The position numbers were made by a program, and so were the translations under genes. 15,279 nt of DNA from Thermoplasmata archaeon (GTDB taxonomy: Archaea; Thermoplasmatota; Thermoplasmata; Thermoplasmatales; Thermoplasmataceae): assembly GCA_021797265.1 (NCBI GenBank), contig JAJZZZ010000018.1, positions 1 to 15,279 on the forward strand, in the 5' to 3' direction. The notes under the pieces are model-generated. The model saw only the letters and a program-made list of their open reading frames with translations. It had not been told where the DNA came from and did no database searches. Below are positions 14,900 through 15,279 of the stretch, piece after piece. How positions within the stretch are numbered: the stretch's first letter is position 1; each line of letters opens with the position of its first letter.

Positions 14900-15279
14900 T
14901 TACAGGAATTCCGCCAGGTGTTCCTTTGTGAGCTTCACAGGCGGAATGTCTATGAGTGCCTTGCCAGATATGACCGGATCTGATGTTTCATAGCTGGGCC
15001 CTTCCACGTCATACAGCACTCCAATCGGAATCTTCTCGCCCCACTCCTGAGCCAGTGTGTATGCTTTCTGGAAATTCTTTGTGTCCGTTTCTGGTTTATA
15101 GACCTTCTTCCTGAAGTAGTCGTATGTGTTGATTTTGTTGTATGTTACACATGGGCTGAAAACATCAATGAAACTGAACCCTTTGTGCTGTATCCCTTTC
15201 TTTATCACTTCCTTCAGATGAAGTGCATCTCCTGAAAAGGCCCTTGCAACGAAGGTTGCCCCTGCGGTAAGTGCTATTG
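14900..15279 (-). CDS. 2-oxoacid:ferredoxin oxidoreductase, beta subunit (C-terminal part, runs off right edge)
   Basis: The frame is open from the right edge (first full codon at 15277) to TAA at 14900-14902, giving the last 125 residues. An internal GTG at 15208 could be taken as a start, but the upstream codons in frame (ALTAGATFVARAFSGD, then LHLKEVI) are plainly homologous, so the gene is longer and truncated by the window. The region contains GFSFIDVFSPCVTYNK and INTYDYFR, typical of the thiamine-diphosphate-binding beta subunit of KorB/PorB-type enzymes. These decarboxylate 2-oxoacids to acyl-CoA and reduce ferredoxin. The ThDP-binding core and the alpha subunit would lie to the right. 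The TAA is followed at once by T5 on the minus strand. Confidence 0.92.
   Translation of the reverse strand, partial: IALTAGATFVARAFSGDALHLKEVIKKGIQHKGFSFIDVFSPCVTYNKINTYDYFRKKVYKPETDTKNFQKAYTLAQEWGEKIPIGVLYDVEGPSYETSDPVISGKALIDIPPVKLTKEHLAEFL

Noticed and set aside
1..15279. tRNA, rRNA, CRISPR arrays, intact insertion sequences
   Set aside because: Gaps were scanned by eye for cloverleaf-like stems, regularly spaced repeats and transposase motifs; none was convincing.

Overview
This window looks like a chromosomal piece of a Thermoplasmata-type archaeon (the Thermoplasma/Ferroplasma/Cuniculiplasma group), inferred from several lines. RtcB has the archaeal form, and several genes start about 25-30 bases after an AT-rich TATA-like box with no ribosome binding site (leaderless starts). 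Exported proteins are very rich in Asn/Ser/Thr/Tyr with many N-glycosylation sequons. The window also has a dipeptide/oligopeptide ABC importer and a 2-oxoacid:ferredoxin oxidoreductase. Genus cannot be settled by eye.

Layout. Bases 1-2230 (minus) are the N-terminal 743 codons of a large secreted surface protein with Ig/PKD-like repeats; its frame runs off the left edge. Bases 2285-4746 (minus) are rtcB followed by a translationally coupled amidohydrolase. Bases 4919-7056 (plus) hold a small hypothetical gene, a winged-helix regulator, a GNAT acetyltransferase and a radical SAM enzyme with a SPASM/twitch-like C-terminus. Bases 7057-7496 have no intact gene, only a possible broken one. Bases 7497-9689 (minus) encode the solute-binding protein of the ABC importer. 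Bases 9995-14351 (minus) are a tightly packed operon: two permeases, two ATPases and a small membrane PH-like protein. Bases 14352-14899 hold the operon promoter and perhaps a decayed gene. Bases 14900-15279 (minus) are the C-terminal part of a 2-oxoacid:ferredoxin oxidoreductase beta subunit.

How the genes work together. The solute-binding protein, two permeases and two ATPases make a complete family-5 (Opp/Dpp) peptide importer, fitting a peptide-scavenging heterotroph; the oxidoreductase would feed on 2-oxoacids from amino-acid breakdown. The membrane PH-like protein is co-translated with the last ATPase and may be an accessory. The RtcB/amidohydrolase pair and the regulator/GNAT pair look like small operons.

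The most striking observation is that the solute-binding protein appears circularly permuted. Its membrane anchor is followed at once by the lobe that is normally C-terminal, then a short linker, then the normally N-terminal two thirds. A duplicated seam strand sits at the very end. Second, an AATCTGA-type box recurs around TATA-like elements in three intergenic regions, including the promoter of the winged-helix regulator, which suggests a small regulon.
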